Assembly: GCA_946055715.1 (NCBI GenBank) | Contig: CAMGGT010000003.1 | Span: 1 to 14,226, forward strand | Length of the DNA stretch: 14,226 bases | From: an uncultured Clostridia bacterium | Lineage (GTDB): Bacteria > Bacillota > Clostridia > Oscillospirales > CAG-272 | Reading direction: 5' to 3' | In this document: piece after piece, positions 14,055-14,226 of the stretch | Layout of the letters: the number at the start of each line of letters is the position of its first letter | Numbering within the stretch: the stretch's first letter is position 1 | The notes under the pieces: model-generated | The model's input: only the letters and a program-made list of their open reading frames with translations | Told to the model about the DNA's origin: nothing | Database searches by the model: none | Made by a program: the position numbers and the translations under genes

Positions 14055-14226
14055 ATTGTCGGCGCCATTTTGCCCTTTGCAGCGTAGCGTATTGCGTTTG
14101 TGTCGTAAGAGCGATTCACAAATCGGCTGCTGTTTGCCTTTCCACCGTAGGGGAGGGGCGGTGCCATTTGGGACAAATGGCATTGCTCCCCCCGCCTTTT
14201 GCAATGGCACACCTCATCCACCGCTT
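14055..14226. repeat. Gene-free tail with a GC-rich inverted repeat, candidate interspersed repeat
   Basis: No convincing gene lies after the rplL terminator. The stretch from about 14141 to the end carries a long imperfect palindrome. GCCATTTG (14163-14170) and CAAATGGC (14174-14181) form an 8-pair inner stem over GGA. The arms GGGAGGGGCGGT (14151-14162) and ATTGCTCCCCCC (14182-14193) extend it with some G-T pairs and one mismatch. GTGCCATT (14161-14168) also finds its complement AATGGCAC at 14203-14210. The CCACCGTAGGGG start and CCTCATCCACCGC end resemble intergenic repeats that I recall as common in Clostridia; that family link is from memory. It is cut by the window edge. Confidence 0.45.

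Noticed and set aside
13646..14221. 191-codon minus-strand open frame across rplL and the terminal repeat
   Set aside because: It combines antisense rplL, the terminator and the palindromic repeat; no single part looks like a protein domain.

Overview
The window is a long, one-directional ribosomal-protein superlocus. It covers the end of the S10 operon, the whole spc operon and the whole alpha operon, followed by a separately transcribed rplJ-rplL unit. All recognised genes lie on the + strand and are tightly packed. Several features point to a Gram-positive anaerobe of the class Clostridia, probably of the Oscillospiraceae/Ruminococcaceae type: rpsD lies inside the alpha operon, there is a strong AGGAGG ribosome-binding site before most genes, the zinc-binding short S14 (RpsZ) is present, adenylate kinase carries the four-cysteine zinc lid, and base composition is moderately GC-rich. 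This placement is an inference from gene order and protein style, not from a database search.

Layout. Bases 1-2090 hold the tail of the S10 operon: possible end of rpsS, then rplV, rpsC, rplP, rpmC, rpsQ. Bases 2149-9618 are the spc operon: rplN, rplX, rplE, rpsZ, rpsH, rplF, rplR, rpsE, rpmD, rplO, secY, adk, map, infA, rpmJ. Bases 9661-12717 are the alpha operon: rpsM, rpsK, rpsD, rpoA, rplQ. After a 312-base intergenic region comes rplJ-rplL (13030-14003), closed by a strong intrinsic terminator (14021-14054). The last ~170 bases have no gene and include a GC-rich inverted repeat that looks like an interspersed repeat running off the window.

Together the genes supply small- and large-subunit ribosomal proteins, initiation factor IF-1, the RNA polymerase alpha subunit, the SecY translocon channel, methionine aminopeptidase and adenylate kinase, so ribosome building, transcription, protein export and N-terminal processing are co-expressed.

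Regulation is clearest before rplJ. A consensus sigma-A promoter (TTGACA, 17 bases, TATAAT) is followed by a classical L10 leader with an antiterminator/terminator pair. Two other unusually long spacers carry strong stem-loops with no obvious known assignment: rpsZ-rpsH (3651-3777) and rpsD-rpoA (11090-11206). Together with a ~38-residue insertion in SecY, basic or acidic low-complexity tails on S3, L17 and L10, and the position of rplJL directly after rplQ, these are the points most worth a second look. I found no mobile gene, CRISPR array, tRNA or rRNA, and no sign of a novel multi-gene system; this is essentially a housekeeping locus.
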